Shown here: positions 60,500 to 64,000 of the stretch, one piece after another
Layout of the letters: the number at the start of each line of letters is the position of its first letter
Numbering within the stretch: the first letter of the stretch is position 1
Origin: Sindora glabra
Taxonomy: Eukaryota; Streptophyta; Magnoliopsida; Fabales; Fabaceae
Assembly: GCA_020226215.1 (NCBI GenBank)
Contig: CM035225.1
Coordinates: 19,355,868-19,419,867 of the forward strand
Direction: 5' to 3'
Length of the DNA stretch: 64,000 nucleotides
Made by a program: the position numbers and the translations under genes
The notes under the pieces: generated by a model
Databases searched by the model: none
What the model was told of the DNA's origin: nothing
Seen by the model: the letters and a program-made list of their open reading frames with translations, nothing else

Positions 60500-60571
60500 G
60501 TTTAGTTTCTCTCTCTTCTTATGGATAGAGAGTGGGGTTTGGATTGGTTTAGAAATGGAAAATACGCAAGG

Positions 60572-60580
60572 CTTATATAG
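60572..60580 (-). promoter_or_regulatory. TATA box of PR-1
   Basis: On the minus strand it reads CTATATAAG, about 73 bases before the chosen ATG, leaving room for a short leader. It lies downstream of the first in-frame ATG, so that ATG should not be in the mRNA. Confidence 0.75.
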
Positions 60581-60596
60581 CCAACTAGCCATTATG

Positions 60597-60602
60597 GGTC
60601 AA
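60597..60602 (-). promoter_or_regulatory. W-box (TTGACC) upstream of PR-1
   Basis: The minus strand has TTGACC about 20 bases upstream of the TATA box. WRKY factors bind TTGAC(C/T) and regulate PR-1 genes in several plants. A TGACG core (as-1 type) is also present at 60806-60810 on the plus strand. Six-base matches are common by chance, so function is inferred. Confidence 0.4.
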
Positions 60603-63597
60603 TGCAAGAGTGATAATACTTGGTTTTATTAATCCAAGGGGCGAAGGGGATATATAATATACTTGTAAATGTCATTTCATAAATTTGTGATGCGGCACAC
60701 AATATTTGTAGAGTTTAAATTTGATTTCCTATAAAATATTTAATATTATTAATGAAAAAAATATAATACATTATCGAAAAAATATAATAATTAATATTTT
60801 TTTATTGACGTGATAATATATACACTAATAATAATAATATAAAGATGATATTTACAAAGAGGATCGTCTTTTAATCCATCTTTTTATATGATGTAATTTA
60901 TGTTTGTCTCTCTTTTATTGGTTTAAAAATGTCCTCGTTGATATTACTTTTATAAATACTACAAATTATAACTGATACTCGTAGAACATTTAATGGAATT
61001 TGAATTTAAAAAAAAATAAATTTAGTCATTATTTTTATTATAAACTGATAAATATTCATATTTTGTAAATAATTGCTTAACTACTAGGTAACCATTCTAT
61101 CCCTCTTATATAAAGTATACATTACATTTTATTACTGAAGTTCTTCTCTTTTATTCAGTAGAAACTGACTTGAAATCAGAAGGCGGACTTGTTTGTTGTC
61201 ATCTGACGGTGTATTCATAATTTGCAAATATTTTAAAATGAGGAATTCAATAAAAACTTTAATGCAATTACAAAAAATTACATTTTCATAAATGAAAGAA
61301 AAATGTTAGTTGCACTTCTTTTTTCTCACTCTTCTCTCACTTTCTAATCTATACAAGGAAAAAGAAGCCTTCTGAATTTATTAAAAAAATAAGTTTAATT
61401 AACTTATTTTTTCTTATATGAATAACTAGGAGAATGATAAGGGAGCAGAGAGAGTGTATGTACAACTAGTATTACTCGAATAATACATTATTAAAAGGAT
61501 AATAAATTGCAATAATAATAAAATATTTTAACAAATTTTTATTAATTAATATGGTATCACATAAATGAGTGAGAATGTAAAAATAATTTATATTAATAAT
61601 AAGTTAAATTTAAACCTATTAACTTAGTTTTTCAAATATAGCATTACTGCAATATTACAATTATTATCTCACATTATTTACTTTACAATTTAAATTATTG
61701 ATTTCGCTTGTTCAAATTATATCAATCGGATACCTAAATGGATTTAAATGCACAAAATCCATTTAAATAGGTGGCAAATAGGGGCAATTAAATATTGTGG
61801 CGGCTAAGAAAGCAGTCGCCTTGGACGCAGCCCATTCGTGGTGGGACCCGGGCTGCTCCTATATATGGTGGGATTTCCGGAAAGGGATGTTCATTATGGC
61901 CAAGTTAGTCATAAATTAGTTTGTTTTTACATTATTTATGATCAAAATTAATACGAACTTACGCTGCACGCCTCAATTTTTTCAAAATATTCTACAATTC
62001 AAACGAAAAAAGTCTACGTTTGGATATGCCCTAAATCTACTCTTCTGACCTATTCAAATCGTTCTTTTCCGGTATATTGGAAGTGAACTTGTACCTTCGG
62101 TTTGGATGTGACAAGAAAAAATATGAAAGAAATAAGTAAAAAAATGTACAAAGAAAATTTGAGAAAAGAATTTCTATTAATTGTTTGGATAAATAAAATA
62201 TGGATAAAAATATTAATTTTTATTTATTTAATTTAAAAGTAAAAAAATTAAAAATAATATATTAATTTATGAAAAAATTAATTTCATTGTAAATTAATAA
62301 AATTGTCTAATAAACTTGATTACAATGTTTTTTTTTTTTAACTCTTCCTTTGCATTCATATAGTAGGAAATGCTAATTCCCAAAGTATGTTTTAAATATT
62401 TTTCCTTTTCATTGCTAATTTTTTATAACATCCAAACATTTATTTGTATGATTCTTATTTATTTTCTTTTCATTTTTTTTTGGCATACCCACACAGAGGG
62501 ACAAAGGGGTAAGGATCAACAATCCTAACGCTGCCCAGCATGTGCTATCCTGCAACCTCTAATTGGGGGGCTACTAACTTAGGAGCAATTGAGAATCCTT
62601 GTTTTTAACCATCAATGCGAGGAGATAATTTTTGTACGAAAATCTCATTCCTAGTATATAGATAAAGGGAAATCATATATCTTTATATTTTATGATTATA
62701 AAAATTAATTTTTAAAATTATGATACCGAAAGAAAATGATTTCTTTATTAAAAAAGAGAAAATTATCTTCTTTCAAACTCTTTATATTTAAAATTGAAAA
62801 TATTAATCATTTCCCACAATCCTAATAATTTATAATTGTATTTAAATAGAAGATTTTTTTTTACTAAAAAAGGGAGCCAAATTGTCTTGTTAAACTTTCT
62901 TCTTCAACTACATGTTGTTTGCATACATAAGTAGTAACACTGTGTATGTGTGGATAATTTGTATGAAATTTAAAATTTAAACCTTTGTCATGTCAAACAC
63001 TAAAAGGATAATTATCTTCACTAATATAGAATTGCAAATAAATGTTGAGTTTTTAATGGATTACACATTAGTTTTCAATCGATGTCAAATTAAGCGTTGT
63101 TATATATCACTTTTAACACTGGGTCTATAATTATCTTGAAAAATAATAATAATATCAATCGCTATATCGAAGACAATTAACAATTATTTTTTTCTTTTGA
63201 AGTATAAAATAACTTTACACGTCAATTTTTTTAAAAACTTATGGGTAATGTTTTAAATGCCACCTTGGTTTTATTAAATAATTGATGTGATTTGTTTTAT
63301 CCCTTCCTTCTGTTCCTTCCTCCATGGTCCTTCCTAATCACCTTGTGTTTCTCTTTATAGGACACCATAACCAGAATAAAGTCTAGCAGATCTTAACATT
63401 ACAAAAGAGTCCTAACAAATCTCAACATTACAAAAGTGATAGAAAACTTCATTACTAATTTTAAGAAATCCATTGTTGAAGAAAGTAGTGATGGATAACA
63501 AATCATCAGTAAATAGTACATTGTTAATTCGTTTAGTGATAATTTTATCATCTATTATTGTTTCCATTGCCATTTTTGAAAGCGAAGTCACCAATAA
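60603..63597. other. PR-1 upstream and intergenic DNA
   Basis: Mostly AT-rich without genes. A short GC-rich patch at 61796-61890 holds CTCCTATATATGG, a TATA-like site, and stands out from its surroundings. Another balanced patch lies at 62480-62600. Neither shows coding similarity I recognise. Confidence 0.45.
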
Positions 63598-64000
63598 GGG
63601 TGCAAATGGGTTGAGCCGAGCTAGGTTTTGTCTTAAAAAGGCCGGGCCTATATTGCAAAATATTGGCCCAAGCCTGGCCTATTAGCCTATATAAAGTTTT
63701 ATTTCAAGCCCGAGCTTGGCCTGTTTTAAAAGTTTAGCCTAGCCTGTTAGCCTATTTAAAAACCTATTTTAAATACAAGTTTTTAAATAGGTTAACAACT
63801 TAAGACTTAAAAGGCCTATTATAAAAAGGCTTTAAATAAGCTAATAACTTATATAAATTTATATCAATATATTCTTAAAATGCTCCTAATAATACTAAAA
63901 TTAATACAAAATTTTATATAAGAACTAATTAACAAAGAAATAAATTCATATACTCATAACATAAAATTACTAATTTAAATATTTAATATTTAATTAAAAG
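63598..64000 (+). mobile_element. Probable hAT-like element terminus, runs off the window
   Basis: GGGTGCAAATGGGTTGAGCCGAGC resembles the 'AGGGGTGCAAACGGGCCGAGC' ends of many plant hAT-type elements. The region after it repeats 'ggcctattagcctatataaa'-like text, also usual there. The other terminus is not in the window, so neither the size nor a target duplication can be checked. Confidence 0.4.

Noticed and set aside
1..64000. tRNA, rRNA or CRISPR arrays
   Set aside because: No tRNA-like cloverleaf arms, no rRNA segments and no spaced identical repeats of CRISPR type were seen while reading; the sequence is plant nuclear DNA.

Overview
This is an AT-rich stretch of a flowering-plant (probably eudicot) nuclear chromosome. 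The evidence is GT-AG introns, a GAMYB-type R2R3-MYB gene, a PR-1 gene, plant receptor-kinase and 2-oxoglutarate dioxygenase sequences, plant LTR retrotransposons, MITEs, a CACTA element and a relic of a plant pararetrovirus. Species cannot be named from the sequence. Most of the window is old, nested, decayed mobile DNA, and genes are sparse.

Layout. 1-2102: no recognisable gene. 2103-8171: minus-strand Ty3-type LTR retrotransposon with a Stowaway-like MITE beside its polypurine tract. 8172-11309: repeats, including a 73-bp tandem array. 11310-23180: plus-strand Ty3 element with long LTRs, a degraded gag and protease and no visible reverse transcriptase. Its gag is split by about 6 kb of minus-strand endogenous caulimovirid (13053-19050). 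23377-25205: CACTA-like element between direct repeats. 27604-30834: BIR1-like LRR receptor-kinase pseudogene carrying a solo LTR. 31401-34600: a short LTR retrotransposon of the same family as that solo LTR. 35337-35721: N-terminus of a second BIR1-like gene, cut by a 100-N gap (35722-35821). 36022-38050: an SRG1-like dioxygenase lacking its first exon and carrying a cluster of single-base deletions. 38.1-49.6 kb: AT-rich repeats, probable nested TIR elements and a CACTA-like element with a C48-peptidase-like remnant.

50007-52208: an intact three-exon R2R3-MYB gene. 52951-55884: second copy of the short LTR retrotransposon, on the minus strand. 56345-56606 and 58938-59183: two MITEs of one family. 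59960-60499: an intact intronless PR-1 gene on the minus strand. 63598-64000: probable hAT-like terminus running out of the window.

Only the MYB and PR-1 genes look complete and functional. PR-1 and the BIR1-like receptors belong to families with defence roles; the MYB belongs to the GA/pollen-tube GAMYB clade. Nothing shows these genes work together. The most informative features are the nested transposon history, the short retrotransposon family, and the suspect assembly around the gap.
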